Below, one piece after another: positions 47,647 through 60,283 of a stretch of DNA of 64,000 nucleotides (its first letter is position 1; each line of letters opens with the position of its first letter). The stretch spans positions 124,001-188,000 of the forward strand of contig JAPMXV010000022.1 of assembly GCA_026936335.1 (NCBI GenBank). The letters run 5' to 3'. The translations under genes and the position numbers were made by a program. This stretch comes from Mantamonas sphyraenae. Lineage: Eukaryota; CRuMs; Mantamonadidae. The notes below the pieces were generated by a model. It was not told where the DNA came from and made no database searches. It worked only from the letters and a program-made list of their open reading frames with translations.

Positions 47647-47848
47647 CTCCTTGACCACACTAAGGAGCACACACGCTCAACACTTTTCGTCTGAATTGTG
47701 CCCGTCTGCGCGACCATCATTCACCCACGAAGGAGCAATGGACGTGCAACTGCAACTCCATGCCCGCCACACACACAATGTATGGGCTGTGTGGGGTGTG
47801 CACGAGGTGGGATGCAACACAAACTCGGGACGTCGACACACATCACAC
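47647..47848. promoter_or_regulatory. Divergent promoter region (elongin-A-like / MARCH6)
   Basis: About 200 bp separate the two outward-facing starts. The sequence is mixed and partly CA-rich. One plus-strand frame is open through it, so either 5' end may extend here. No specific motif identified. Confidence 0.4.
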
Positions 47849-49090
47849 ATGCCAAGGGGAAAGGACAAACACAAGGTTGATCCGAGGATGGGCACGTCGT
47901 CCCATTCGCCGTTTGCCCTGCACATGCACGGCAGCGGGTTGGATGACGACGCGGCCTGGTTGCGAGACCATGCCTCTCTCGCCGACCCGCTTGTGGTCCA
48001 GAGCCTGCTGGAGGAACGTGAGAGCTCCTCCTCTTCCTCTTCCTCTTCCTCTTCCTCTTCCTCTTCCTCCTCCACGTCTCCTACACACATCGCCACTGAG
48101 GAGGTCGTTGAAGACATTTGCCGTGTCTGCCACGAGGGCGTACGTGTTCGCCGCGCCCCAGGTTCCCCTTGCTCCCCACTCCGTTTCTCCTTACTCACAC
48201 GTCTCACCCTCCACTCCCTCATTCCACGTCCAAATCATCTCTTTCCTCCCATCACTCACCGTCCCATGATCCCATGCAGCGCAACGCCGGCGAGTTGTTT
48301 CATCCTGTGTGTTTCCCACTTCTCCTTCCCCCACCCCCCGACGGCGGCCCGTCCCTCCCCCACACACTCTCTGACACGTCCACACCCGTCCACCCGTACT
48401 CGCTCGTTTCATTGTTGCAGTGCAATTGCAGCGGATCCATCAAATACGTCCACGCAGAGTGTCTGTCGTCGTGGCTTGAGCACAGCCGCAAACAGCCTCG
48501 CTGCGACATCTGCAACCGCGACTTTACCTTTCAAGACGTGTATGCAGACGGTGCGCCACAGCGCCTTCCCTGGGCCGAAGTGTTTGCCGGTGGCGTGCAG
48601 CGTGTGGGCTCTGCTGTGAGCACCCTGTTCAAGAGCATGGTCGTCTATGTGCTTTGGTTTGTGGCCATGCCCTACGCCACCGCCCTCTCTGCCCGTCTCT
48701 GCCTCCTTCAGTCGCACCAGGACATGTGGACGTTTGTCTTTCACAAGGGCAATTGGCACCTGATTGTCCTCGATCTGTTTCTCGGTTTCAACGTCTGCCT
48801 GGGCTTCATCGCCTGCGTTTGGGGGCTCTCTTCCCTCATCGAGTACCTTCACACACACGCCCAGATGCTTGCTATCCACGCAGAGGCCGGTTTGCCCCAG
48901 GAACTCGTGGCCGAGGAACTCATCCTTGACGGCACAGAGCCCCCCCCACGCGACGTTCAGGAATTGCTCGACGCCATCGCTCACCCACACAACGACCCGC
49001 TCTTCTTCCTCCTCAACGACCACCCGCACGCAAACAACAACAACGCTGCGGCAGACGTCGATGCCCACGTTGGTCCTGCACACCCCAATC

Positions 49091-49122
<32 letters not shown>

Positions 49123-51396
49123 CACGATGGCAACCAGCCAGCACAGGCAGTTGGAGCAAACGGCGGAGGAGATCAGGAATTGCCGCACCCGCCTCTTCAA
49201 GGCGACGGCGAGGAAGACGTGCGCGCCGCAGGCGGACAAGAGGTGCAACGGCCACAGGCACAGGTGGCTGAGGAGCGTGGTGCAAGACGACAAAGGCGAC
49301 CAGACAGGCCAAACAACTTGCGCGGGATCCTGGAGCTGGAGGGGCCCGTCAGCGAAACGGTGTTGAACATACTTGGGTTTTGGTTTGCCGAGTCGCTGGT
49401 GCTTGTGTTTGCCCTGCTGCTTCCGTTTACGCTTGGGCGCATCCTGCAGTTCCTGTTGGACGTGTACATGCCTCTGTCTCCCAGCGTGGCCATTGGCACC
49501 GCCCCTGTGCGTCTGCGCGACCACCCTGCACACCTGTTGTGGCTTGCTGGCTCCGTGCTCCTCTTTCTCCTGATTTCCCTCTGGCTCAGCGCACACCGCG
49601 CTCTGCGCACACGTTATGGATGGGCGGTGGACCACACCCAGCAAGCTGGTAGGCTATTGCGATTCACATACACTCTCCTGTACGTGCGCATTTTCATCAA
49701 GGCAGGCGTGGTGTTTGCCACCTCGCTGGTGCTGATCCCCTTGGCTGTGGGCTATGCCGTCACTCGCCTTGGGGCAGACCTGTTTCTCAAGGGCGGTTAC
49801 TACGGCATGGATCCAATTGTCTGGGACGCACCCGTCATCCTGGGCTTCCTGCAATGGGGCATGGGGTTTGTCTTTTTGTTCAGTTTTGTGCAGGTCATGC
49901 AGACGCTGCGTGCCATGCTGCGCAAGCCCGTGATGTGGTTTGTGCGCGATCCGGACGCCGGTGACAACATTGTGCGCGAGGCCCTCATGCTTCCCTTTAC
50001 ACGCCACCTGCGTCGCATTCTGTTTATGGCAGCGGCCTACACAGTGTCACTTGCCCTGACTCTGCACTACCCGATTGCTCTTTGGCGTGTTGCGCTGCCC
50101 GGGTTGATCCCCTTGCGCTTTCACAGCACCGCCCCGATGGACTTTATCCTGTGGGACCAGGTCACGCTGCAGCTCACCTACCACGTCGTTTCCTACTGTC
50201 TCCGTGGCATCAGTCTTTACAATGTCATCTACGCCTGGATGGACGCCATGGGAGAGACTCTGCGTTTGCGTTCCTTCCTGTTTGGCGGCCATCTGCACAA
50301 CGAGGAGTACGAGGACGAAGACCAACGCGAGCTGGAGGATGACAGCAGGAACGACGAATCACGGGAAGATGCAGCCGATCTGCTGGGTGTGGGTGTGGGT
50401 GTGGGTGTGGGTGCAGCTGCTGCAGAGGAGGAGCAGGAGGTGGATCCGGCGACGATTGACCCCACCCATGGAGACACGATTGTGATGGCAGAGGACGGGT
50501 GGGTGCGTTACCCCAACCTTTTTGTGCCGCGTGTGCTCCTCCTGCTTGTTGCCATGTATGTGACGTGGCTGACTGTGCAGAGTGTAGTGGTGATTGGCAG
50601 CGTGTTGCTGGGCCGCGGGGTGTTGGCCTACGTGCGTGACTCGTCGTACGATCTACAGGCTTTCCAGGTGGGCTTCGCCCTGCAGTGTCTCGTGTACAAA
50701 CTTCTGCAGGTGTTGTGGCCACGGGCCAACGAGAACCCGGACGGAACGGGTCGGGTTTCAACGTCGCACTCACTGGCAGCCTCTGCGTGGGAATGGTGCA
50801 CACGGGTCGTGCGTGAACTGACCCAATGGGTAGTTTTGGGAACCAAGTGGCTGGCGGTGGTGACTGTGTTCTACGGCATCCTGGCACCCACCCTCGGTGC
50901 GCTGATGTTGCTCGTGCAAGCTCCATTGCACTATCCCATCACAGAAACAGCCACACCCACAACCATGATGACACTTCGTTCCATCTGGTTCTTGGGCATC
51001 GTGGGTGTCCACATCTGGCTTCGCTGTACGCAGCTGTGGGCGAGGATGCCATTCCACCAACAAGTTGTTCGTGCTGCGCGCCACGACGCTCTGGACAATC
51101 CCAACCTGTACATACTGCTGGGCCAGGTGCTCCTTCCCGTCACTGCTGCGGCTCTGTTTTACCTCTGTGTGCCAATGGTGCTGGCGCACGTGGTACTGCC
51201 CGCTCTCGGAGCGTCACTGCTTCTGTGCGAGGCCGTGTACCGCTACGCATACGCCCTGGTGTTTGTCCTGGCTGCAACGGTGCTATTAACCACCACTCTC
51301 ATGCGTCAGTGGGCGTGGCTCCACGACGCCGTACGCGACGACAAGTACCTCAGCGGCAGGGCGCTCGTCAACCGTGTCGCAGCGCCGGGGAGGTAA
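47849..51396 (+). CDS. MARCHF6: MARCH6/Doa10-type RING-CH E3 ubiquitin ligase
   Basis: This is a polytopic ER/nuclear-membrane E3 ligase for ER-associated degradation. Exons 47849-48139, a 27-nt micro-exon 48280-48306, and 48421-51396 give 1,097 residues. Splicing rebuilds the RING-CH: CRVC, then ELFHPCNC, HAEC and CDIC, followed by RDFTFQDVY, as in MARCH6. The RING is near residues 90-145. About a dozen hydrophobic segments follow in blocks, with two low-complexity loops: an Asp-rich one near residue 330 (GAT repeats) and a GVGVGVG run. The C-terminal DDKYLSGRALVN matches the conserved MARCH6 tail. An N-terminal poly-Ser tract precedes the RING. The start is uncertain; ATGs at 47738 and 47888 are also in frame. 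Confidence 0.92.
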
Positions 51397-51530
51397 GAGG
51401 TGTGTGCCAACGTGTGTGACATCACATGTGTGATGTTGGATGTGTGAGTGTGAGTGTGGGAATTGATGAACGAATGGGTTGAGCTGCACACGATGATGAA
51501 CAAGCTTGGTGGATGTGTCTCTGTGGCGTT

Positions 51531-52607
51531 TCATTTGGTGTAGCAGTAGTATGTGTCGAGGTTGCCGACCATATCGGTGAGGTTGTGCAGAAGGGTGCCG
51601 ACAATGGGCAAGGCAGAGCCGAGGTCGAGCAATGCCTTTGCCGGTCTGCTGGTGGCATTGTGCATGGGTGGCCGCACGAGGTAAAACAACCAAAAGAACA
51701 TGCGCAGACGTAGTTCCTGGGTCTCTTCGTCGGACAGGTGGTCACCGGTGCCCGTGCACAGGCGGCTGCCAACGTCGAGTACCAACGACGTGACCCATGG
51801 CGTCCATGCGTTCTTGCGACATACAGCCACGGCGGTCAGATGGACCAAAGGGCGCAGTATGTACAGGACTTCACCCAGCACCTGCGTCTGCCTGGTCTGG
51901 TTGGTCAGGAACCGCTGAGAAAGTTCGAGCAAACCCGACCGTGCCTCCGTCTTTGCTTTCTGCGCCTCCTGCATGCGTGCTTGCATGCGAGAGCCCACCA
52001 TGGGTTGCACATCGCCCATCTTCGAAGCCACCGACGCGTTCACATTGGCCATGGCAGCCTCCATGTCCTCCATCTGCTGCTGTTTGCGGGAACGCTCGTG
52101 CTCCGCAGCGCCGAGTCGTCGCAGGGGCGGATACGTGGCGTGCATGAAAAGGGTGGGTCGCATGGTGGATGCCACCTGCTGCTTGCTCTGCTGCTGTTCC
52201 CGGTGCGACAGCAGGAGCAACTTGAGCGAGACCTGAGCGGCCTCGGTGAGGATGGCCACCAGGAGTTGGAGCGAGGGGCCGCCGAGGCGACGGGCGAGCA
52301 GTTCCAGAAGCAGCTCGGAGTTGGTCAGCGCCGTGAGGGCGGTACGGTATTCCCACTGCTCATGGTACTGTTCCGGAATGGCAATGCCTCGTTCGCGTGC
52401 CTGGAGGGGATTGAGCAGAAAGACGAGATCGTGAGCCTGTCCCAACAGCGCCAGGGCGGTGTACACCGCCTCTGTGGCGAGCTGGGACTCGCGAAAGCGG
52501 CCGGGCACAAACATAATCACCTGACGCAGCAGGGCCTCTGCGTTTGCCACCTTGTCGGCGTTGTCCAGCACCCACTGGCTGTACGAGTCGCTGGAACGGG
52601 TGCTCAT
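51531..52607 (-). CDS. PEX16: Peroxisomal membrane biogenesis protein PEX16
   Basis: PEX16 recruits PEX3 and peroxisomal membrane proteins early in peroxisome formation. The single exon encodes 358 residues. Near the N-terminus is a VPGRF segment followed by the helix region of the family. The C-terminal half carries the best match: GEVLYILRPLVHL, KNAWTPWV, a Val-Leu-Asp-Val-Gly segment, LSDEETQELRLR and FYLVRPP, all in the same order as animal PEX16. A Gln-rich insert occupies the middle. It converges with MARCH6 (134 bp) and diverges from ZFC3H1 with only 80 bp between starts. A short piece of it recurs near 47.0 kb. Confidence 0.93.
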   Translation of the reverse strand: MSTRSSDSYSQWVLDNADKVANAEALLRQVIMFVPGRFRESQLATEAVYTALALLGQAHDLVFLLNPLQARERGIAIPEQYHEQWEYRTALTALTNSELLLELLARRLGGPSLQLLVAILTEAAQVSLKLLLLSHREQQQSKQQVASTMRPTLFMHATYPPLRRLGAAEHERSRKQQQMEDMEAAMANVNASVASKMGDVQPMVGSRMQARMQEAQKAKTEARSGLLELSQRFLTNQTRQTQVLGEVLYILRPLVHLTAVAVCRKNAWTPWVTSLVLDVGSRLCTGTGDHLSDEETQELRLRMFFWLFYLVRPPMHNATSRPAKALLDLGSALPIVGTLLHNLTDMVGNLDTYYCYTK

Positions 52608-52687
52608 CGTGGTGGCGGCCTCGACGCGGCTGCAACCACAGCAAACAAGGCGGCGGTGGTTCTCTGGGGTTGTAGTATCGTGTGGTG
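52608..52687. promoter_or_regulatory. Shared divergent promoter region (PEX16 / ZFC3H1)
   Basis: 80 bp separate the two starts. No TATA box is visible. Assigned from gene positions only. Confidence 0.5.
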
Positions 52688-54425
52688 ATGAAGCTACCCA
52701 AATCGGCCAAGTTGAAAAAGGGCCAAAAGGTAAAGGTGGAGGTGCAGGACGAGGAGGGACGCAAGGTGAGCGATGAGGCGCTGGCGGAGTTGATCACACG
52801 CGTCGGTGGACAGGGCAAGTGGGACGAGTTGACCAAAAAGATGCATCGGGTGCATGTGCTGGACCGACGCACCGAAGTAAATGACCGTGCCAAGCTGGTG
52901 GGCCAGATGCTGGCACTGGACGAGGACGGCGAAGGAGTGGAAGGCGGAGGCAGAGGCGACGGCAACAACAGCCGTCCAACACGCAACCAGATGCGAATGA
53001 CAAAGAAAAAGGTTGGTGCAGGTGGCAAAGAGGATACGCGGAGTGGGTTGCAACGAGCGGTGGACAAGTATAACAAGAAGATTGGCCAGGTGTACCACAA
53101 CAGGGAGGCGCTTGCAAAACTGCTGGCCACTCACCGACTGCGCTGGACCATGCCTCCGCCACCCATGGATTACGGCGAGCTGGTGTCCATGAAGCGACCC
53201 GCCCAAATGGCCCTGGTGGCACAGAAACGATTTCATCCGGGGCCCATGCCGCCCCTGGTGGTGGCCGACGGCTTGGGCAGCGGAGGCGAGAGCAGCAGCA
53301 GCACGAATGCGGCCACCAAGGACGGCGACGACGCGCAAGGGAGGGAACAGGAGGGAGAAGACAGCGCAATGGGTGCATACAAGGCCAAGGGGCACGAGGG
53401 GCAGAAGGAAGAGGAGCAACAGGGTGTGAATGCAACGCAGGGGCCAGAGGAAGAATCAAGGAGGCAGCGGGAGGCGGAAGTTCAGCGCCAAACGCAAGAG
53501 GCACTGCGTGCCGCTCAGGAGAGGCTACTGCAGAAGTGGCAGAGTGGTGGGACGAGTGCCGGTATGACTGCTGCTGGTAGTGTGCCGACGGTGCATGACA
53601 TGGACATGTCTGTGCCATGGTCGGGGTATGGGATGGGGATGGGCGCGGGCGGATTGTGGCCTGCCGCGATGTTGCATGGGATGCAACATGGATCACCACA
53701 GCGGGTGGGTGCAGGGAGGACGAGTGGAGGGTTGTTCAAGGGTACCCTGGGTGGTGGTGGTGGTGGTGGTTTGATGCCCATGCCAAGCGAGGAGGAAATG
53801 GGACAGAGGCGGATGCGGCAGGCGCAGGAGCTTGCAACGGCCAAATCGCCAAGCAAGAGGAATCGGAACAGGGGTACAAACAAGGGTGGAGTACACGTGA
53901 CAAGCACAGAGGGACAGGGTGAGATGGAGGTTGATGGGAACCGCGGCGGCGGAGGAGGAGACGATGGTGGGAACAACAACAGCAGCAACATGGCAGAGCA
54001 TGCACAGCGCGTGGCAGACGAGTTTCTTGCCGAGCTGAATCGATTGACGGATGTGAGCAGTCGCATGCAGGAGAAGCTGGCACAAAGTGAACAGGAGGAG
54101 GGCCGTGTTGATGGAACTGAGGAAACCGGGGTGGTGGGGCTGAAGAGCCGCCGAGCAAGTGATCCGCGGTATGTGGTGACGCTTGACGACGACAGTGAGA
54201 GCGAGAGCGAGAGTGAGAGCGACCCTGAAGAGGGAGAGGACGGGGAAACGGAACGACAGCGAAGAATGGCGGTGGCAGCGGCAGCGGCGGCGGCTCGGGC
54301 CAAGGCCAAACGGGAGGAGAAACGACGCATGGAAAAAAAGGCGTTGCTGGAGATGCAACGGACACTGGAGGCGACCATCCGCGTTCAGAAGGAGAAGCTG
54401 CAAAAGACAACAACAACGGGCAGCG

Positions 54426-54462
<37 letters not shown>

Positions 54463-57400
54463 CCGCCACAGGGAGAAGCGTAAGATGGATGATGCGATGA
54501 AAGAGGAGGTTGGAATTAACGACGGAAGGGACAGGGGACACAAATGAGAGTGAAAGGGGACGGGCTGTGGATGGCATGGCGGGCGTCGAGGGAACAGCGG
54601 AACAGCGCAACAGCAGCAACAGCAGCAGCAGCAGCAGCCCGCACACAAACGACAGCGTGTGGGACGTGTCGTGGCAGAGAACAAACCCGGGTCGAAACAG
54701 GCGGCGCGAGAACAGGCGAACAAGGGTGGGTCGAGCAAAACGCTGGGCATCGGGGCAGCAAACCGGCAGTTTCTGCGTGCGTGGACGCAGCTGCAGGAAA
54801 AGGTGGCGGACAACGCACGCACACAACGGCTGGTCAAGCAAAAGATGGAAAAGCTGGCCAGGGAACAGGAAAAGATGCAGGAGATGCTCATGCGTGCGAA
54901 GGAGGAGGAGAAGAAGCTGATGCGAGCCATGATCCATCTCAAACGGCCGACTGTGGGGCGAGACGAAGGTGCAAGGACAACGGCTGACAACACAGCATCA
55001 CACCAACATACACCGGAGTCACATATGCATGTGGAGGACAGTGTGTCTGGAGCAGCAGGGTCTGGAACAGGTTCAGTGATGGATGTGGAGGAAGGAGGAA
55101 GACAAGATGGGGCTGGGGGTGGCGTACGTGGACACCGTGGAAGGCACAGACTGGAAGAGGTGGTTGGAGCCCATCAGCAGGTGTTGCTGCAGTTCCGCTC
55201 GTACCGTCTGAGCCCGCTGTTTGTTGAGCGCTGGGGCTGTGGGTTTGAGGAGGAGCGATTCAGCAGCAAGATCGACATCATGAGACCGCTGTGTCCGTAT
55301 GAGCTAGCAGGGGTGTGCAACGATCGTGCGTGTGGCTATCAACACGCGGCAGACATGCGCATGAGCACAGCGGAGGTGGTGCGCGATCTGGTGGACTACG
55401 TGCCTGCGGAGCAGCGCGATGCCCTTCTTGCCCAACTGGGTGGTGCCACCAAGGTGTCGCCGGCCACAGCTGCTCGGCACGTGGCATCGATCCTGTCGCC
55501 GCATGGCATGCAGCACGTGAACTGGGCCAAGTGCAAGGACAAGGCGTATGCATACGGCATGCAGGGAGCGGCGGCGGCAGCAGCGGCAGCGGCAAAGGAC
55601 AATGTCAATAGCACGCGTGTGGTGTCACTGCGAGGTGACATTGAACGGCGGCACCTGCATGAGCAGGAGCAGGAGCAGAGTAGGACGGGAGGCCCCGTAC
55701 GCCTGAGTGTGGCACCTGTGGCTCGTGCGCTGGAGACGTTGGATTCAATGGAGGGAGACGGCACGGTGGGTGCTGGTGTTGGTGCTGGTGTTGGTGCTGG
55801 TGCTGGTGCAGCTCCATGGGGCGAGGACGCGTTTGTGCTGTTGGATCGGGGATCGGAGAGTGTGAACGACGACGACAACGGCGGCAACAACGACAACGCG
55901 GGTCATGGCAGCGGTGATGATGGTGATGCGTTGGATGAGACGCAGGAGCACATGCGATACTTTGATCTGGGCAAGAGTGTGCAGCAGTACACGGAGGAAC
56001 TGGAGGAGGAGCCGTACAACGTGGCATTGTGGTTGGAGTATGCAGCGCAGTATGTGGTGGCCACGGGGACGGGGCGACACGCAGAGGCCGGGTTTGTACG
56101 ATCGGACGCACGTGCGGCACACGTGCTGAGCCTTGCGCTGGAAGCCAACCCGGAAAACGAATCATTGTGGCTGGTGTACCTACAGATGGTGAGCCGCATG
56201 GCCAGCACAGAGGTGCTGTTGGACGTGCTGCAGGATGCGTTGGACATGCTGCCTGTGTCGGTGGCGGTGTTGCAGTTGGCGGTGGATGTGGAGCCCAGCG
56301 TGGATGGCAAGCTGGCCCTGCTGCGCAAGCGACGTCACACTCACCAACTCCTCATCAACAATGCACCGGTTTACTGGGCATGGAGTGTGGCCATGGAAGC
56401 GTGGGTGGTGTGCATGCTGGCGGGTCAGGTGGACGATGCCATCGATGTGTTGCAGCAGGCGCTGGACGAGGCAGCGGACCAACTGCAGCTTGGACGCGCA
56501 GAAGAGCAGCAGCAGCAGCGACAACAGGCTCTTCAAGTGGAGGCAGCACAGCAGACAGCTTGGCTTTGGGCGACCATGGTGTGCGTTGTGGCGCACGGGA
56601 CGATGCCACGGCAGCTGGTGCTGTACGAGGAGGAAACTCGGGGGCACGTCGACGTGGAGGTGGATTGGGACAGAGTGATGCAAAGGGGCGTGGGCGACGC
56701 AGTGATGTCGGTGTTGAACCAGGCCATGGGGTTGTTGCAGACGTGTGGCGTGTCACCCAACCACACGGTGCACCTGTGGTTGGCACACCAGCGTGTGATG
56801 TTGCGCATGCATCAGGGCCACATGGACAGTGCTGTGGCCCTGTGCAAGGAGCACGACGCACCGGAGGCTGCCCTGTGGCTGCACGAGGTCGCATGGCAGA
56901 TGGGCCAGCACGAGATGGCCGAACAAGCGGTTCAGGCAGTGATTGATGCAAAGCAAGCACGCAAGGAATCGCCATGGAGATGGGTGTATGCACACACACG
57001 GGCAGTGGTGGAGGCTCAGCGCCAGTCATCCGCTGTGGCCTCGTTGCTGATGGAAATGGACGCCGAGGGGAGGGACCATCTTCAGGACGAGAGGCAAACG
57101 TCGCAACGAGTGCAACAGATGAAAGCACAGTCATTGGAGCTGCAGAACGACGACGAGGGTGAGAAGGAGGATGATTCGGAGCTCGTGGCACTGTTTGTAG
57201 CCACTGCCGGCTCGGAAATCCTACGCTGGTGTGGCAAGCCTGCGCATGCACGCAGCATGCGACGACTGAACACGGCCAGCAGCAACAGCAGCAGTGGGTA
57301 TGGTACTTTGGGCGGCGATGGGAGTGAAGAAGGACGAGGAGGAGGAGGAGGAGGAACACGACGGAGTGTGAGGTTGCATCTGCAGTGGACGCAACACTGC

Positions 57401-58356
57401 TTGTGTCATCTGTTGGGATTGCCATCGCGTGGTAGCACGCCCCAGTTGGATGCAGGGGTGTCGCGGTGCAACGATCCGGCGCTGTGGCAGCTGTATCTGC
57501 TGTTGGGCAGCCTCGTGGAGCGAAGGCGAGGCGCAGCAGACACACGACGACGCATGTTCCAGCAGGCCATGAGTGCAATGACGGTGTGGCCATTGGAAGA
57601 GGGCCTGTGGGTGCGTGAGGCCATGCGTGCAGTTTGGCGCGAGTATGTGGAGGCAGACGAGGACACAGAGCGTGCGTTGAATGCCTGCATGACCCAAATG
57701 GGCCTGTGTAGCAACCAAAGCGCACGATCGCACGCATACCTGTGTGTGACGCGTGCACAAATGCAGGCAGAGGCTGCGTCGGTGCTAATCATGGCCAATG
57801 CAGAGCGGGCGTGGGAGAGGCATGTGTTGTACCGCAACTGGGCTGTGCATCGCGAGTGGAGCGATGAGGTGCAGGCGGAATTGATGAGTCTGCACGTTCA
57901 CAGGGTACTCCAACACAGGCAGCATCGTCTCATGCTCGATGCTCTTCAACACAACATCCACAACGTGCCTCTGGCCTTGGCGTGCGTCGAGCGCGAACTG
58001 CAGCAGGGTCAACCCCTTGCCGCTCGTCAAATGCTGTTTGTGGCGTTGCGCAACAATCCGCACACGGTGGAGCTGTGGTCGAGGTGGGTGTGACGTAGAG
58101 AGCGGGGAAGGGGGTGGGGTGGCACGCTGTGCATGTGTGTGGTGGTCGTGTGTGTGTGTTGTTGTGTGTGTGTGTGTGTGTGCCTGGATGGCTGACACCA
58201 GATGTGCGTTCTTGTTGTGTGTTTCTGTGCAGTGCGTTGGATGCTGTGCATGAGGACCCTGAGCAGGTGAGGGTGTTGAAAGAAGCAGCCACTCGCGTGT
58301 TGCCTGAATTGGAGTGGGACGACGATGACGTGCGGGAGGTTGATGTGCATGCGTGA
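52688..58356 (+). CDS. ZFC3H1: ZFC3H1/Red1-like zinc finger protein with HAT/TPR repeats
   Basis: In animals ZFC3H1 bridges the nuclear exosome helicase MTR4 to polyadenylated RNA for decay (PAXT complex). Exons 52688-54479, 54678-58083 and 58233-58356 give 1,773 residues. The first intron (GTAAGA at 54480, AG at 54676-54677, phase 1) removes an in-frame stop, so the first long frame is the N-terminus of this gene rather than a separate gene. Landmarks: a basic N-terminus, an acidic block (VVTLDDDSESESES), coiled coil and poly-Gln, then the diagnostic putative zinc finger LCPYELAGVCNDRACGYQH, then helical half-a-TPR repeats to the C-terminus. Long low-complexity inserts separate these. It converges on WBP11 with 50 bp between stops. 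Confidence 0.82.
54428..54460 (+). repeat. (CAG)11 poly-Gln tract in ZFC3H1
   Basis: Eleven perfect CAG codons encode poly-Gln just before the first splice donor of the gene. Perfect triplets suggest recent expansion. Confidence 0.95.
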
Positions 58357-58406
58357 GTAAGAGGAGTGAGTGAGTGAGTGCTGTGACGGAGTGTGTGTGA
58401 GAAGGA

Positions 58407-60174
58407 TCAAAGACCTGCATTGAATTCTGCAAGTGCTGCATCCAGGTCCACCTCTCCCTCGTCCCCTGTCTTGCTGCGCTTGCTGTCGTGCTCATCCGTG
58501 CTCGAGGTGGTGGTGGTGGACGATGCAGTGGCCTTGCGTTTCCTCAATGAAGCGGGAACCATTGCAGCCATGGATGCAGGCAGCTTGACACGTCCTTTCT
58601 CCTTGGGAGGTGGTCGTTGTTGAACTTGAGCCTGAGCCTGAGTCTGTGGGACCTGCATCTGTTCCAGTGTTTTCTGTGGCACCACTGCCTGCTCTTGATC
58701 TTGAACCTGTTCCCTCCTTGCTTGCTCTGCTTTGACGCTGTTGTACACTTCCAACATGGGGTCCTGCTGGTTGTTGTCGTGCTTGCCCGCATATTGTCTG
58801 CGAAGCCGCTCTTGCATCCTCTGTTTCGCCACCATGGCCTGTTGCTGCTTCTGCTGTTGTTGCATGCGCATCTGCATAGCGTACTGCTGGTGCTGCATTT
58901 GTTGTTGTGCCTGTTGCTGTTGCCTCATCATCATCATTTGCTGTTGCTGTGGCGTTGGCATCATCATCTGCATCTGCATCTGCTGTGCCGTCTGTGGCTG
59001 TGGTGCCTGTGGGTGTACCTGTGGCTGTGATCGCGTGGGTGGCTTCCCGTTCCCCTGCAACATTTTCAACCGCGCCAACACGTCCTCGTCAAGCTCCTCA
59101 TCCTCGTCCTCGGCCCCAGAGTTGTGTTTCCGTGTGCTTTGCTGCTCAGCCTTCTGCTGTCCTTCGTCTTGCTCATCCATATCCATGTCAAACTCGAATT
59201 CGAGGTCGTCCGCCGTGTCCTCCTCCTCCCCTGCCTCGACCTGTTTGGGCACAAAGAACAACACTGCCTCATGAGGCGGCTCCCCCTCTGGCAGAGGCGG
59301 TGCCTCACCAGCCTGTCTGCAGAAAGGCGGTGCTGCACTGGGCATCACCACAGGCTTTACCTCCTCGGCAACCGCCTGCTTCGCCCTCCGCTGTTTCTCC
59401 ACAGGAGGCTTATTCTGTGTCGTCGTACCCATTGCTTCGTCACTCTTCTGCTGTCGACTCTCTGCTTCTGCAGCCATTTGTGACTTGAGAATGAGCCGTT
59501 GGCCAGGGGGCGGGGCGCCCAGTGGGTTGAACAGTGGGTGGAAGAAGATCGAGTCTTCCGGTTCGTAATCCAGATCCTCACGCGTCTGGACCTTGGTCAT
59601 ATGTGCTCTGGTGTGTGTGTGGGCGTTGTGTGTATGCCCGGTGATTTGGGTGTCAGTGCACCTGCTCAGCTGGGTGGGGTTGAACGCACAACTCACTTGC
59701 TGGTGCTTCCCTGTGGCTGCGAGCTGTCCTCCTCCTCCTCGTCCTGTGTGTGTGTGTGTGAATGACCACGCAACCAACAATGACTCCGTGCATGCAACCG
59801 TTGCGCACTCACCATGCCCAGTTCCTTCCGCTTGGCCTCCACTTTGGGCAGCATCTCTTCCAACTCCCTCAGCTTGCTCTGTGTCACCTTGTCACCCGGG
59901 TTGCGCTTGACTGGCTCACACAAGAGTCACGTGGGTGCGTGTATGTGTTAGCACCCCCTTCCCCCTTTGCTTTGCTCCCATGCATGCGGTTAGCGGCCGT
60001 ATGCACACAAAACAACAATCACTCACCGAGGGTCTTTAGGTGAGCGATCTCCGCTCGCATCTCCTTCGGATTCCGCCTTGCCAAGGCAAGCTCCCGCTGT
60101 CTCTTCCTATCTTCTGCATTCTTCTTAGCCTGCTTCTTCTTCTGCTGGCGATGATACGCCTGCACGCTGCTCAT
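58407..60174 (-). CDS. WBP11: WW-domain-binding protein 11 (spliceosome-associated)
   Basis: WBP11 is a nuclear splicing-associated protein. Four exons, 60174-60027, 59910-59813, 59743-59697 and 59607-58407, give 497 residues with consistent phases. Exon 1 encodes the conserved basic N-terminus (YHRQQKKKQAKKN, then NPKEMRAEIAHL). Exon 3 is a 47-nt acidic exon preceded by (CA)n. Exon 4 begins AHMTK and carries DSIFFHPLFNPLGAPPPG, the plant/fungal WBP11 signature. Long Gln/Met-rich runs follow. The C-terminal MVPASLRKRK and a final LDAALAEFNAGL correspond to the family's VPTALR and terminal helix. Its only usable ATG overlaps the ATG of the TPR gene on the other strand. Confidence 0.88.
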
Positions 60175-60175
60175 G
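60172..60175. other. Overlapping start codons on opposite strands (CATG)
   Basis: The WBP11 ATG (60174-60172, minus) and the first TPR-gene ATG (60173-60175, plus) share the tetranucleotide CATG. If the TPR gene starts at its second Met (60200) the two transcripts still overlap. Confidence 0.7.
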
Positions 60176-60239
60176 CCCACCCAACACGATTTGCCTTGGA
60201 TGAGCCAGCGAACGTACACCTCGCCTTTCGACCAACCCA

Positions 60240-60283
<44 letters not shown>

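Noticed and set aside
54545-54925. Independent small gene between the two ZFC3H1 frames
   Set aside because: The candidate frames overlap the proposed intron and ZFC3H1 exon 2 and have no recognisable product.
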